NCBI RefSeq assembly: GCF_001655685.1
Contig: NZ_LYVF01000054.1
Coordinates: forward strand, 1-62,727
DNA from: Desulfotomaculum copahuensis
Lineage (GTDB): Bacteria; Bacillota; Desulfotomaculia; Desulfotomaculales; Desulfovirgulaceae
DNA length: 62,727 nucleotides
Reading direction: 5' to 3'
Each line of letters begins with the position of its first letter. Position 1 is the first letter of the stretch. The notes under the pieces are model-generated. The model saw only the letters and a list, made by a program, of their open reading frames with translations, had not been told where the DNA came from and made no database searches. Below are positions 36,226 through 45,157 of the stretch, piece by piece. The position numbers and the translations under genes were made by a program.

Positions 36226-36300
36226 GGGGCTGTGGCGCAGAGGGAGCGCGCTTCCTTGGCATGGAAGAGGCCGCGGGTTCGATTCCCGCCAGCTCCACCA
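36226..36300 (+). tRNA. tRNA-Ala (anticodon GGC), embedded in the T-box leader
   Basis: A 75-base gene with encoded CCA. The acceptor GGGGCTG pairs with CAGCTCC, including the G3-U70 wobble pair (36228 with 36294) that defines alanine tRNA. The D arm is GCGC/GCGC. The anticodon arm is CTTCC/GGAAG with loop TTGGCAT (GGC at 36258-36260). The variable loop is AGGCC, and the T arm is GCGGG/CCCGC with loop TTCGATT. The discriminator is A. All stems are fully paired, so it should be a functional tRNA reading GCC (and GCU) codons. It starts 185 bases after the promoter and lies before the T-box terminator, so it would be transcribed whatever the switch decides. Confidence 0.97.
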
Positions 36301-36327
36301 TTACCAATGAGGGTGGTACCGCGAGAC

Positions 36328-36367
36328 AACCTCTCGTCCCTTTGGGGATGAGAGGTTTTCAGTTTTT
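36328..36367 (+). terminator. T-box intrinsic terminator
   Basis: AACCTCTCGTCCC, a TTTG loop and GGGATGAGAGGTT form a 13-bp stem with one G-U pair, followed by a T-rich tract. The 5' arm CCTC can instead pair with GAGG just before the T-box sequence to make the antiterminator. Confidence 0.9.
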
Positions 36368-36486
36368 ATACGGGTAGCCGGGAGCGTTGCCCAGGGGTGG
36401 TTCAGCAACAAGGAAGTTGTATACCCCCTTTGCTTTAAGGTTCTAACTTATTAAAATAATAAAGGGCAGGGAGGCGTACGTTTTTT

Positions 36487-38145
36487 ATGAACTTTCGCAT
36501 TACTATCGGGGATTTGCTGGATCAAACAGCCGCCCGTTATCCGGAACACGATGCCCTGGTTTATGCGGACCGGAATGTGCGTTATACTTACCGGCAGTTC
36601 CGTGACGCTTGCAACCGCGTCGCCCGCGGTTTGATGGCCCTGGGGATTAAACGCGGCGAGCACGTGGCCATTTGGGCCACCAATGTGCCCGAGTGGGTGC
36701 TTACCCAGTTTGCCGCCCCGAAGGCGGGTGCGGTGCTGGTGACGGTTAACACCGGCTACAAACTGTTTGAACTGGAATACCTGTTGCGCCAGTCCGACGC
36801 CACCACACTGTTGATGCTCGGCGGCACCAGGGATTCCAATTACATAGAGATGATTTACGGACTCTGTCCCGAGCTGCGCCATTCACTGCCCGGCCGTTTG
36901 AACAGCAAGAAACTGCCCATGCTGCGCAACGTGGTCCTGATCGGCGACCGGGAATACCCTGGCATGTACACCTGGGAACAAATGCTTGCCCTGGGCGGGT
37001 CCATTTCCGGGCGGGAGTTGCAGGCGCGGCAGGATTCACTGGATCCCGGAGACGTGGCCAACATGCAGTACACTTCCGGCACTACCGGCTTTCCCAAGGG
37101 GGTGATGCTTACTCACACCAATCTGGTGGGTAACGCCGGCAGTATTGCCGAATGCCTCAATTTCAGCGCCCGGGACCGGTTGTGCATTCCGGTGCCGCTG
37201 TTCCACTGCTTCGGTTGCGTGCTTTCCACCATGACCTGCGTGGTCTCCGGGGCGGCCATGGTGCCGGTGGAAACCTTCAACCCGGTGCGTGTGCTGGAAA
37301 CGGTGGAAAAGGAGCGCTGCACGGCGCTGCACGGCGTGCCGACCATGTTCATCACCGAACTGGCGGTGCTGGAGCAACAGCACTTTGACGTATCCTCCCT
37401 GCGTACAGGGATTATGGCCGGTTCCCCCTGCCCGGTTGAAGTGATGAAAGCGGTCATTGACCGGTTGGGTATGGAGGAAATTGTGATTACCTACGGCCAG
37501 ACCGAAGCCTCGCCGGGGATCACCATGACCAGAACACATGACCCGCTCGAGGTGCGGGTAAATACCGTGGGACAGCCGCTGCCCGGCGTCCAGGTCAGGG
37601 TCGTGGATCCGGCCACCGGCGAGGAAGTGCCCCGGGGGTTCCAGGGGGAGATATGTGCCCGCGGCTATAATATTATGAAAGGTTATTACAAGATGCCCGG
37701 AGCCACGGCGGCGGCCATCGACGCCGAAGAGTGGCTGCATACCGGCGACTTGGGCACGATGGACGAAAACGGCTACTGCCGCATTACCGGACGCTTGAAG
37801 GATATGATCATCCGGGGCGGGGAAAATATCTACCCCCGTGAAATAGAAGAATTTCTTTACACCCATCCCAAGGTGAAGGATGTGCAGGTGGTGGGTGTGC
37901 CCAGCGTCAAATACGGCGAGGAAGTGATGGCCTTCATCCAGCTCAAAGAAGACTGTCAGGCCACAGGGGAGGAAATCAGGGAATATTGCCGGGGCAATAT
38001 CGCCCGTTATAAAATACCGCAGTATATCCAGTTTGTACCGGGTTACCCGACCACCGCCAACGGGAAGGTGCAAAAGTTCAAGCTCCGGGAGCAGGCCATC
38101 TGTACTCTGGGCCTGCAGGAGGCGGCCCGGGTGGAAACAGCTTAG
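36487..38145 (+). CDS. AMP-forming acyl-CoA synthetase (ACSF2/FadD-like)
   Basis: These enzymes activate fatty acids to acyl-CoA via an acyl adenylate. The 552-residue product has the P-loop motif YTSGTTGFPKGVMLTHTN near residue 200, then ITYGQTEASPG, WLHTGDLGTMDENGY, and GRLKDMIIRGGENIYPREIE with a C-terminal lysine in TANGKVQKFKLRE. It resembles medium/long-chain synthetases of the ACSF2 type; chain length cannot be read. It is the first gene downstream of the Ala T-box and intrudes between rsfS and leuS. GGGAGG lies about 12 bases before ATG 36487. A further hairpin (AGGGGT to ACCCCCT, 36394-36430) lies in its leader. Confidence 0.93.
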   Translation: MNFRITIGDLLDQTAARYPEHDALVYADRNVRYTYRQFRDACNRVARGLMALGIKRGEHVAIWATNVPEWVLTQFAAPKAGAVLVTVNTGYKLFELEYLLRQSDATTLLMLGGTRDSNYIEMIYGLCPELRHSLPGRLNSKKLPMLRNVVLIGDREYPGMYTWEQMLALGGSISGRELQARQDSLDPGDVANMQYTSGTTGFPKGVMLTHTNLVGNAGSIAECLNFSARDRLCIPVPLFHCFGCVLSTMTCVVSGAAMVPVETFNPVRVLETVEKERCTALHGVPTMFITELAVLEQQHFDVSSLRTGIMAGSPCPVEVMKAVIDRLGMEEIVITYGQTEASPGITMTRTHDPLEVRVNTVGQPLPGVQVRVVDPATGEEVPRGFQGEICARGYNIMKGYYKMPGATAAAIDAEEWLHTGDLGTMDENGYCRITGRLKDMIIRGGENIYPREIEEFLYTHPKVKDVQVVGVPSVKYGEEVMAFIQLKEDCQATGEEIREYCRGNIARYKIPQYIQFVPGYPTTANGKVQKFKLREQAICTLGLQEAARVETA

Positions 38146-38149
38146 CGGC

Positions 38150-38185
38150 AAACCGGTGGGACATGAACTTTGACGGCACCGGTTT
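38150..38185 (+). repeat. inverted repeat after the acyl-CoA synthetase
   Basis: AAACCGGTG and CACCGGTTT are perfect 9-bp arms with an 18-base loop. No T run follows, so termination is uncertain. The remaining 38186-38450 holds no gene that I can support. Confidence 0.45.
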
Positions 38186-38450
38186 GTCATCCCGGAGGTT
38201 TGGAATCTCAATCTAAAGTTGCCTGTTGCCCCCGGGGTGGTGGATGGGTAAATACCATCCGCTACCCCGATTTTTTCTGTTGAACCGCACGCCGTACGTT
38301 GCCCTCCGGCCGGTCGCGCAAACGGTGATTGTTGAGGGGCGGAAACTGTGCACGTTATACATCCGGTCTGTTTCACCCCGAATCAGTCCCGGTGTTTTGC
38401 CGGGCCGGGGCAAATGAATGACGGACGGGTCGTCAATTTTTGTGCAATTC

Positions 38451-38480
38451 TTGTCTATATGCTGCAAATTGTGATAAAAT
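38451..38480 (+). promoter_or_regulatory. candidate promoter of leuS
   Basis: TTGTCT (38451-38456) and TAAAAT (38475-38480) with 18-base spacing, about 35 bases before leuS. There is no T-box between this promoter and leuS. Confidence 0.45.
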
Positions 38481-38514
38481 GCCTGTGGGTTTTTGAAGAC
38501 AGGAGGAATTATGC

Positions 38515-40998
38515 GTGCAAGACCGTTACGACTTCAAAGCAATTGAAACAAAGTGGCAGGACCGCTGGGCAAAGGAAAAACTGTACGAGGTGCCTGATTT
38601 CAGTGACCGGCCCAACTACTACTGCCTGGAGATGTTTCCCTACCCGTCGGGGAAGCTGCACATGGGCCACGTGCGCAACTATTCCATCGGCGACGTGGTG
38701 GCCCGGTTCAAAACCATGCAGGGATACAACGTCCTGCACCCGATGGGCTGGGACGCCTTCGGGCTGCCGGCGGAAAACGCCGCCATCAAACACGGTGACA
38801 TCCATCCGGCGGACTGGACCATGAACAACATCGCCGCCATGCGCGAGCAGCTGAAACAATTAGGCATCAGTTATGACTGGCGCCGCGAGGTGGCCACCTG
38901 TCATCCGGGCTACTATAAATGGACGCAGTGGCTTTTCCTGCAGCTCTATCATAAAGGTCTGGCCTACAAGAAAAAGTCGGCCGTCAACTGGTGTCCCTCC
39001 TGCGCCACCGTGCTGGCCAACGAGCAGGTCAAGGAGGGCGTCTGCGAACGCTGCAAGACAGAAGTGGAAAAGCGGGAACTGGAGCAGTGGTTTTTCAAAA
39101 TAACCGGTTATGCCGAACGTTTGTTAAAAGATATCAACCTGCTGGCCGGCTGGCCGGACAAGGTCAAGATCATGCAGGAACACTGGATCGGCCGCAGTGA
39201 GGGAGCCGAGATCCATTTTCCGGTGGACGGATTGGATGAAGAGTTCGTTGTTTTCACCACCCGTCCGGATACCGTTTTCGGGGTTACTTACATGGTTATC
39301 GCACCGGAGCATCCGCTGGTGGAAAAACTGATCGCCGGGCGGGAGCAGGCGGAAGAAGTACGCGCCTTCGTGCACCGGGTGCGCAACCTGAGTGAACTGG
39401 CACGCACGGCCACCAATGTGGAAAAGGAAGGGCTGTTTACCGGCGCCTGCTGCATCAACCCCCTGACCGGGGAGAAGGTGCCCATTCTGGTGGCCAACTA
39501 CGTGCTGCTGGAATACGGTACCGGCTGCGTGATGGGCGTACCGGCGCACGACCAGCGGGACTTTGAGTTCGCCCGCAAATATCATCTGCCTGTGCGGGTG
39601 GTGATCCAGCCGCCGGGGCGGGAACTGGATCCGGAAACCATGACCGAAGCGTACGCCGGGGAGGGGGTAATGGTCAACTCCGGCCGCTTCAACGGTTTGC
39701 CCAAAGAAGAAGGCATCCGGGCGGTGATCGCCCATCTGGAGGAAAAGGGTCTGGGCAAGGGTCAGGTGAACTACCGGTTGCGGGACTGGCTGATTTCCCG
39801 GCAGCGTTACTGGGGTGCGCCCATTCCCATTATCTACTGTGATCATTGCGGCACATTGCCCGTACCGGAAGAGAACCTGCCGGTGCTGCTGCCGCGCAAC
39901 GTGGCCTTTAAGCCCACCGGCCAGTCGCCCCTGGCCGAGTGCCCGGAATTTGTGCATACCACCTGTCCCTCCTGCGGCGGTCCGGCCCGGCGGGAAACCG
40001 ATACCATGGATACTTTCATGTGCTCATCCTGGTATTATTACCGCTATACCAGCCCGCGGGACGAAGCGGCGGCCTGGGACCGGGCCAGGGTGGACCGCTG
40101 GCTGCCGGTGGATCAGTACATCGGCGGGGTGGAGCACGCCATTTTGCACCTGCTTTATTCACGTTTCTTCACCAAGGTGCTCTACGACCTGGACCTGGTG
40201 AGTAATGTAGAACCCTTCACCAACCTGCTCACCCAGGGCATGGTGCTCAAGGAAGGAAGCAAGATGTCCAAATCCAGGGGCAACGTGGTCAGCCCGGAGG
40301 ACATCGTGGCCAAATACGGTGCCGATACCGCTCGGTTGTTCATCCTTTTTGCCGCTCCGCCCGAACGGGATCTGGAGTGGAGCGACCAGGGCGTGGAGGG
40401 ATGCTACCGTTTCCTGCACCGGGTGTGGCGGCTGGTGGCCCCGCTGGGCGGGGAGTTGCTGCACGCACCGGCCGTGCCGTCCGGTAAACTGGTGGGCATC
40501 AACCGGGAAATGCGCCGCCTGACCCACCAGACGATTAAGAAAGTGAGCGAAGACATCGGCCAGCGCTTCAATTTCAACACGGCCGTCAGCGCGATCATGG
40601 AACTGGTCAACGGGCTCTACCAGTACCGGGAACTGCCGGAAACGGATCGCGATCCGGCGGTGATGCGAGAAGCGGTGGAGCATTTGTTGATTCTGCTCGC
40701 CCCCTTTGCGCCCCACATCACTGAGGAACTGTGGGCCGGCACCGGCCACTCGGACAGTATTCACAGGCAGCCCTGGCCATCTTATGATCCACGGGCCGTG
40801 GCGGAAGATGAAATCACCGTTGTGGTGCAGATCAACGGCCGGGTGCGCGAGCGCGTGCTGTTGCCCGCCGGCACCGGCGCGGCCGAAATGCAGGCGCAGG
40901 TGCTGGCCCAACCCCGGGTGCAGCAATTGGTGGCCGGGAAGCAGATTGTCAAGATCATTCCCGTACCGGGGAAGCTGGTCAATATCGTGGTGAAGTAA
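38515..40998 (+). CDS. leuS: Leucyl-tRNA synthetase
   Basis: A class Ia aminoacyl-tRNA synthetase of 827 residues. The HIGH motif reads HMGH near residue 49, the KMSKS motif is exact near residue 583, and the editing (CP1) domain includes [20 protein letters not shown]. The zinc-like cysteines [13 protein letters not shown] and CERCK are present. GTG 38515 has AGGAGG at 38501-38506. Unlike many Clostridia, no T-box directly precedes it. A strong terminator follows. Confidence 0.98.
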   Translation: MQDRYDFKAIETKWQDRWAKEKLYEVPDFSDRPNYYCLEMFPYPSGKLHMGHVRNYSIGDVVARFKTMQGYNVLHPMGWDAFGLPAENAAIKHGDIHPADWTMNNIAAMREQLKQLGISYDWRREVATCHPGYYKWTQWLFLQLYHKGLAYKKKSAVNWCPSCATVLANEQVKEGVCERCKTEVEKRELEQWFFKITGYAERLLKDINLLAGWPDKVKIMQEHWIGRSEGAEIHFPVDGLDEEFVVFTTRPDTVFGVTYMVIAPEHPLVEKLIAGREQAEEVRAFVHRVRNLSELARTATNVEKEGLFTGACCINPLTGEKVPILVANYVLLEYGTGCVMGVPAHDQRDFEFARKYHLPVRVVIQPPGRELDPETMTEAYAGEGVMVNSGRFNGLPKEEGIRAVIAHLEEKGLGKGQVNYRLRDWLISRQRYWGAPIPIIYCDHCGTLPVPEENLPVLLPRNVAFKPTGQSPLAECPEFVHTTCPSCGGPARRETDTMDTFMCSSWYYYRYTSPRDEAAAWDRARVDRWLPVDQYIGGVEHAILHLLYSRFFTKVLYDLDLVSNVEPFTNLLTQGMVLKEGSKMSKSRGNVVSPEDIVAKYGADTARLFILFAAPPERDLEWSDQGVEGCYRFLHRVWRLVAPLGGELLHAPAVPSGKLVGINREMRRLTHQTIKKVSEDIGQRFNFNTAVSAIMELVNGLYQYRELPETDRDPAVMREAVEHLLILLAPFAPHITEELWAGTGHSDSIHRQPWPSYDPRAVAEDEITVVVQINGRVRERVLLPAGTGAAEMQAQVLAQPRVQQLVAGKQIVKIIPVPGKLVNIVVK

Positions 40999-41020
40999 AA
41001 AGCGCAGCATGAATCAATGG

Positions 41021-41054
41021 ACCACACCGGGAAGGCAAACCGGTGTGGTTTTTG
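41021..41054 (+). terminator. Rho-independent terminator after leuS
   Basis: ACCACACCGG and CCGGTGTGGT perfect 10-bp arms with a nine-base loop, then TTTTT. Confidence 0.9.
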
Positions 41055-41176
41055 ATATTTGATAGAAACCCGCCCTTTTTCCCCGCCCCGGGAACCGGCG
41101 GCTGAACCGGGAGGGGGGGGCCGGACCCGGAGCAAGCGTGTCCGGAAGAAGGTAACAGCAGCCTGTACCGGCGGCC

Positions 41177-41205
41177 TGTGCAAGGGGGATGCCCTGTGCT
41201 ATAAT
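41177..41205 (+). promoter_or_regulatory. extended -10 promoter of the first sigma-54 activator gene
   Basis: TGCTATAAT (41197-41205) is an extended -10; the -35 (TGTGCA) is poor. It lies about 70 bases before the gene. Confidence 0.5.
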
Positions 41206-41276
41206 TAAGCTGGATGATTGATTTATTTAACTGTTAATGGCATTTTATGATCCCATTTAAGCGGGGTGTAATTTAA

Positions 41277-43004
41277 ATGACGGTTGCCGGTACGGATATC
41301 TTAAACCGGCTGCGGGCGGTGCTGGATGCGACCTATAACGGTATTATCGAGGTGGACGGGGAGGGCCTGGTAACCACGGTCAACCGGGCCATGGAACGCA
41401 TCCTCGGCCAGCCGGCGGAGCAATTGACCGGCCGCCACATTCAAGAACTGGTGCCCGGCACCGGGCTGATGGAAGTTTTGCAGACGGGGCAGCCCCAAAT
41501 CGGCTGCCGCACTGTCATCGGCGGGCGCAGTTATGTGTCCAACCGCACGCCGATCATCCTGGACGGCCGGGTGGCCGGGGCGGTGGCCGTGCTGCAGGAC
41601 GAAACCGAATTGCAGCACATGCTTGAGGAGTTGGAGTCCACGCGCAATCTCAAGGAACTGCTGGAGACCGTCCTGGACAGTGCTTACGATGGCATTGTGG
41701 TGGTGGATGACGAGGCGCGCATTACCATGTTCAACCGGGCCTACTGCGAGTTCCTGGGGGTTAAACAGGAAGACGTATTGGGCCGCAGGGTGCAGGATGT
41801 GATTGAAAACACCCGTATGCATGTGGTGCTGCAGACGGGCCGTCCGGAAGTGGGCGAAGTGCAGCGCATCAACGGCCACGATATGGTCTGCTCGCGTATT
41901 CCCTTGAAGCGGGACGGCCGGGTCTGGGCCGCCGTGGGCAAGGTGATGTTCCGTGATGTTTCCGACCTGCGCACGCTGGTCAAACGGGTGGACCGCCTGC
42001 AAACGGAGCTGGAGTATTATAAGGGCGAACTGCAACGCCACCAGGGAACCCGTTATTGCCTGGACAATATCACCGGCGCTAGCCCCCGCATGCGCGAACT
42101 GAAAGCGCTGGTACCCAGGGTGGCCCGCAGCGACTCCACGGTGTTGATCCGGGGGGAAAGCGGCACCGGCAAGGAACTCTTTGCCCATGCCCTGCACAAC
42201 GCCAGCCCGCGCGCGCACCGCCCTTTTGTCAAGGTAAACTGCGCGGCCCTGCCGGAAAACCTGCTCGAGTCGGAGCTCTTTGGTTATGCGGAGGGTGCTT
42301 TTACCGGCGCGCGCAAGGGTGGAAAGATCGGTAAATTTGAACTGGCCGACGGGGGCACCATATTTCTGGATGAAATCGGCGATATGCCGGTAAACATGCA
42401 GGTTAAACTTTTGCGGGTATTGCAGGAAAAAGAGATCGAAAGGCTGGGGGAGAACCGGCCGCTCAAGGTGGATGTACGTGTGGTGGCCGCCACCAACCGC
42501 AACCTGGAGGAAATGGTACAACTAAACTTGTTCCGGGAGGATTTGTTTTACCGGTTGAATGTAGTGGTGCTGGACGTTCCTCCGCTACGGGACAGGCGGG
42601 AGGACATACCCGCCCTGGTGGATTCCCTGCTGAAAAAGCTGGCCCACCGGCTGGGCTGTCCGCGCAAATCACTTGCCCCGGCAGCCCTGGAATGCCTGCT
42701 CGACCACCATTGGCCGGGAAACATCCGCGAACTGGAAAACGTTCTGGAACGGGTGTTGAACATAGTTGATGAAGAAATAATCACCATCAACCACCTGCCT
42801 TTTTACCTGCGCCGGGAAGAAATGGAGCCGGTGGCGGAAGGGGTGCGGCCGCTCAAGGAATCTGTGGAGAACCTGGAGCGGATCATGATCGTGCGGGCGC
42901 TGGAGGCCACGGCAGGTGACTGCCTGGCCGCGGCCAGATTGCTGCAGGTTGGCAAGTCCACTTTTTATGAAAAGCTGGCGCGATATGGGATACCGAAAAA
43001 GTAG
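41277..43004 (+). CDS. Sigma-54-dependent PAS/AAA+/Fis activator, copy 1
   Basis: This 575-residue enhancer-binding protein has two N-terminal PAS domains (about residues 8-110 and 125-230), a short coiled coil (LVKRVDRLQTELEYYKGEL), the AAA+ domain and a C-terminal Fis-type helix-turn-helix (CLAAARLLQVGKSTFYEKLA). Walker A is RGESGTGKELF near residue 292. The sigma-54 contact loop GAFTGA and Walker B IFLDEIGD are intact. The PAS signal is unknown; a small acid or its CoA ester is plausible. It is closely similar to the protein at 47691 from the second PAS domain onward. The target is most likely the -24/-12 promoter at 43394. Confidence 0.93.
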   Translation: MTVAGTDILNRLRAVLDATYNGIIEVDGEGLVTTVNRAMERILGQPAEQLTGRHIQELVPGTGLMEVLQTGQPQIGCRTVIGGRSYVSNRTPIILDGRVAGAVAVLQDETELQHMLEELESTRNLKELLETVLDSAYDGIVVVDDEARITMFNRAYCEFLGVKQEDVLGRRVQDVIENTRMHVVLQTGRPEVGEVQRINGHDMVCSRIPLKRDGRVWAAVGKVMFRDVSDLRTLVKRVDRLQTELEYYKGELQRHQGTRYCLDNITGASPRMRELKALVPRVARSDSTVLIRGESGTGKELFAHALHNASPRAHRPFVKVNCAALPENLLESELFGYAEGAFTGARKGGKIGKFELADGGTIFLDEIGDMPVNMQVKLLRVLQEKEIERLGENRPLKVDVRVVAATNRNLEEMVQLNLFREDLFYRLNVVVLDVPPLRDRREDIPALVDSLLKKLAHRLGCPRKSLAPAALECLLDHHWPGNIRELENVLERVLNIVDEEIITINHLPFYLRREEMEPVAEGVRPLKESVENLERIMIVRALEATAGDCLAAARLLQVGKSTFYEKLARYGIPKK

Positions 43005-43174
43005 CCGGTCAGGGACCATATGTCCGCAGTGCGTAGTCTGGCGGTAAACCCTGCTTACCTGCTGTTGCCCGGGGGCAATGGAAACCCTTTTGCATTTACG
43101 GCAAGATAATAGCTACCGGGCGAGGCTGACCCTGTAAACAATGCACCGCTCCTTTTGCAGAATATTTTGCCTTT

Positions 43175-43200
43175 AACTCCTCATATGAGGAGTTTTTTTG
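43175..43200 (+). terminator. Rho-independent terminator after activator 1
   Basis: AACTCCTC, ATAT and GAGGAGTT form a perfect 20-base palindrome followed by seven T residues. The 170 bases before it (43005-43174) hold no gene that I recognise. Confidence 0.85.
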
Positions 43201-43257
43201 TTAATTCACCTGCCGGTATTGACTCCGTATTGGGTTCTAATGTAAGGATTACTTTTA

Positions 43258-43364
43258 TTCCGGAAATCCGGAAATATTTCCGGATTTCCGGAAAGTATCA
43301 AATTTATCTTAAATTCTGATTTTCGGGATCGTTAAACCGGCCTTATCATTCCGGAATTCCGGAA
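43258..43364 (+). promoter_or_regulatory. three enhancer-like palindromes (UAS) upstream of the CoA-transferase
   Basis: TTCCGGAAATCCGGAA (43258-43273), its reverse complement TTCCGGATTTCCGGAA (43278-43293) and TTCCGGAATTCCGGAA (43349-43364). They lie 30 to 150 bases upstream of the -24 element, where activator sites of sigma-54 promoters are expected. The same type recurs at 49482-49585. Confidence 0.8.
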
Positions 43365-43393
43365 AATAGGGGCGAAAAAGCTCGAAAAAGCGT

Positions 43394-43409
43394 TGGTACG
43401 TGCCTTGCT
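43394..43409 (+). promoter_or_regulatory. sigma-54 (-24/-12) promoter, module 1
   Basis: TGGTACG, four bases, TTGCT: GG and GC are separated by exactly ten bases, as in the consensus. It is about 50 bases before the CoA-transferase start. Confidence 0.85.
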
Positions 43410-43458
43410 ATAATTAACGTAACCTTTTAACCCACGCCGCAAGTTGAGGAGGATAACC

Positions 43459-45045
43459 ATGACTGTGCAGTTCCTTGCTCCGGAGGAAGCCGTGGCGCTA
43501 ATCGAAGACGGTGATACTCTGGCGATAAACGGTTTCGTCAGCTGCGCCCATGCCGAAGCGTTGACCACGGCGCTGGAGGGACGGTTCCTGGCCACCGGCG
43601 CCCCGCGCGGCCTGACTCTTGTTTACGCTGCCGGCCAGGGCGACGGCCGGGACCGGGGGATGAACCACCTGGCTCATGAGGGGCTGATCAAACGGGTAAT
43701 CGGCGGACACTGGGGACTGGCCCCGAAACTGGGGGCGCTGGCGGTGCAGAACAAAATTGAAGGCTACAACCTGCCCCAGGGGGTGATCTGCCATCTCTTC
43801 CGGGATATTGCAGCCGGCAAGCCGGGAACCGTCACCCATGTGGGCCTGGGTACCTTTGTGGACCCGCGCCTGGAAGGAGGCCGGGTTAATGCGGTAACCA
43901 GGGAAGACCTGGTGGAAGTAGTTGACCTCTTTGGAGCGGAAAAGTTGTTCTACCGCGCTTTTCCCGTGACGGCGGCCTTTATTCGGGGCACCACCGCCGA
44001 TGAGCGGGGCAATGTAACCATGGAAAAAGAATCGATGCCCCTGGAAGCCCTGGCCATAGCCCAGGCCGTAAAAAATTGCGGTGGGAAAGTGATCGTTCAG
44101 GTGGAGCGGGTGGCTGCGGCGGGGACGCTTGATCCCAAGCTGGTCAAGATTCCCGGCATTCTGGTGGATGCGGTGGCGGTGGCGCCGCCGGAGCAGCACT
44201 GGCAGACCTACAGCGAGCAGTATAATCCAGCGTATACCGGCGAGATCAAGGCGCCCGCCGGGTCGGTGCAGCCGCTGCCCCTGGACGGGCGCAAGGTGAT
44301 CGGCCGCCGGGCGGCCATGGAACTGTTGCCGGATACGGTGGTCAATCTGGGCATCGGTATTCCCGAAGCGGTAGCCGCAGTGGCTGCGGAGGAGGGAATC
44401 GCGTCCTACATGACCCTGACGGTGGAGGCGGGTCCGATCGGCGGCATTCCCGCCGGCGGCAAAAGCTTTGGTTCGGCCACCAATCCCGAGGCCATCGTGG
44501 ATCAACCCAGCCAGTTCGATTTTTACGACGGCGGAGGCATCGATCTGGCCTTTTTGGGCATGGCTCAGGCCGACGCCCGGGGCAATGTCAATGTGAGCAA
44601 ATTCGGCTCCCGGTTGGTGGGCTGCGGTGGTTTTATCAACATCAGCCAGAACGCCAGGAAAGTAATCTTTTGCGGCACTTTCACCGCCGGCGGGTTGGTG
44701 GCGGCGGTGGAAGGGGGACGGATAAAAATCATCCGGGAAGGACGCAGCAACAAATTCATGTCCCGGGTTGAACAGATAACTTTCAGCGGCGATTACGCCC
44801 TGTCCAAAAACAGGCCGGTGCTGTATATCACCGAGCGGGCGGTTTTCCGTCTTGGTCCCCGGGGCCTGGAGCTGGTTGAGATCGCCCCCGGTATTGACCT
44901 GGAACGGGATATTCTGTCCCAAATGAATTTCAAGCCGGTTATTTCCCCCCACCTCAAACTGATGGACAGCTGCATATTCCGTACCACTGCCATGGGGTTG
45001 GGGATGAATAAACAAAATCCGGAAAGAAGGGAGGAGATAGCTTAG
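43459..45045 (+). CDS. Family I acyl-CoA/acetate (acetoacetate) CoA-transferase, fused alpha-beta form
   Basis: A 528-residue single-chain CoA-transferase of the YdiF/propionate CoA-transferase type. The N-terminal half has [20 protein letters not shown] and the C-terminal half has [19 protein letters not shown]. The catalytic glutamate lies in [19 protein letters not shown] near residue 325. It transfers CoA between acyl-CoA and short-chain acids such as acetate, acetoacetate or butyrate; the exact pair cannot be read. GAGGAGG precedes ATG 43459. It is the first gene after the sigma-54 promoter and is followed by a permease and a reductase. Confidence 0.93.
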   Translation: MTVQFLAPEEAVALIEDGDTLAINGFVSCAHAEALTTALEGRFLATGAPRGLTLVYAAGQGDGRDRGMNHLAHEGLIKRVIGGHWGLAPKLGALAVQNKIEGYNLPQGVICHLFRDIAAGKPGTVTHVGLGTFVDPRLEGGRVNAVTREDLVEVVDLFGAEKLFYRAFPVTAAFIRGTTADERGNVTMEKESMPLEALAIAQAVKNCGGKVIVQVERVAAAGTLDPKLVKIPGILVDAVAVAPPEQHWQTYSEQYNPAYTGEIKAPAGSVQPLPLDGRKVIGRRAAMELLPDTVVNLGIGIPEAVAAVAAEEGIASYMTLTVEAGPIGGIPAGGKSFGSATNPEAIVDQPSQFDFYDGGGIDLAFLGMAQADARGNVNVSKFGSRLVGCGGFINISQNARKVIFCGTFTAGGLVAAVEGGRIKIIREGRSNKFMSRVEQITFSGDYALSKNRPVLYITERAVFRLGPRGLELVEIAPGIDLERDILSQMNFKPVISPHLKLMDSCIFRTTAMGLGMNKQNPERREEIA

Positions 45046-45157
45046 CTGGTCAGACCCGGCCGGTTATTGTTTTCACATTGCTCCGGGGCCGGAATATGTT
45101 TTCGGGCTTTCTGGCGCCGGAGCAATAAGCATTTTTTCTTTGGGAGGTGTCAGAATT

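Larger units (their letters stand above)
36065..36367 (+). ncRNA. T-box riboswitch (Ala specifier) carrying an embedded tRNA-Ala
   Basis: T-box leaders sense uncharged tRNA and switch between terminator and antiterminator. Elements seen in order:
- Stem I base, 36070-36074 with 36148-36152.
- AGTAA loop-E motif at 36078-36082.
- Distal CAGAGAGCC at 36099-36107.
- Specifier GCC at 36137-36139, followed by GAA and CTCGCCCC.
- Stem II GTCCGGAG/CTCCGGAC.
- Stem IIA/B-type segment GGGTGACCGTTAACACCGTC, then GAGTGGG.
- T-box AGGGTGGTACCGCG at 36310-36323.
- Terminator at 36328.

Stem III is replaced by a complete tRNA-Ala(GGC), the tRNA that matches the specifier. The next gene is the acyl-CoA synthetase at 36487. 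The specifier call rests on alignment to remembered T-box sequences. Confidence 0.9.

Noticed and set aside
36065-38515. The T-box as a leucine T-box of leuS, reading CTC as the specifier
   Set aside because: The CTC lies in the conserved CTCGCCC at the base of Stem I; the specifier position before GAA reads GCC, which also matches the embedded tRNA-Ala anticodon. leuS is 2 kb away with its own candidate promoter.
43005-43174. A known metabolite riboswitch between activator 1 and its terminator
   Set aside because: The stretch contains some pairing and purine-rich loops, but I could not match any known aptamer consensus.
43498-45015. Long open frame on the minus strand opposite the CoA-transferase (and similar ones opposite obgE, hypF, leuS and the permease)
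   Set aside because: High-GC antisense shadow frames: low-complexity composition, no recognisable motifs, and fully covered by clear genes on the plus strand.
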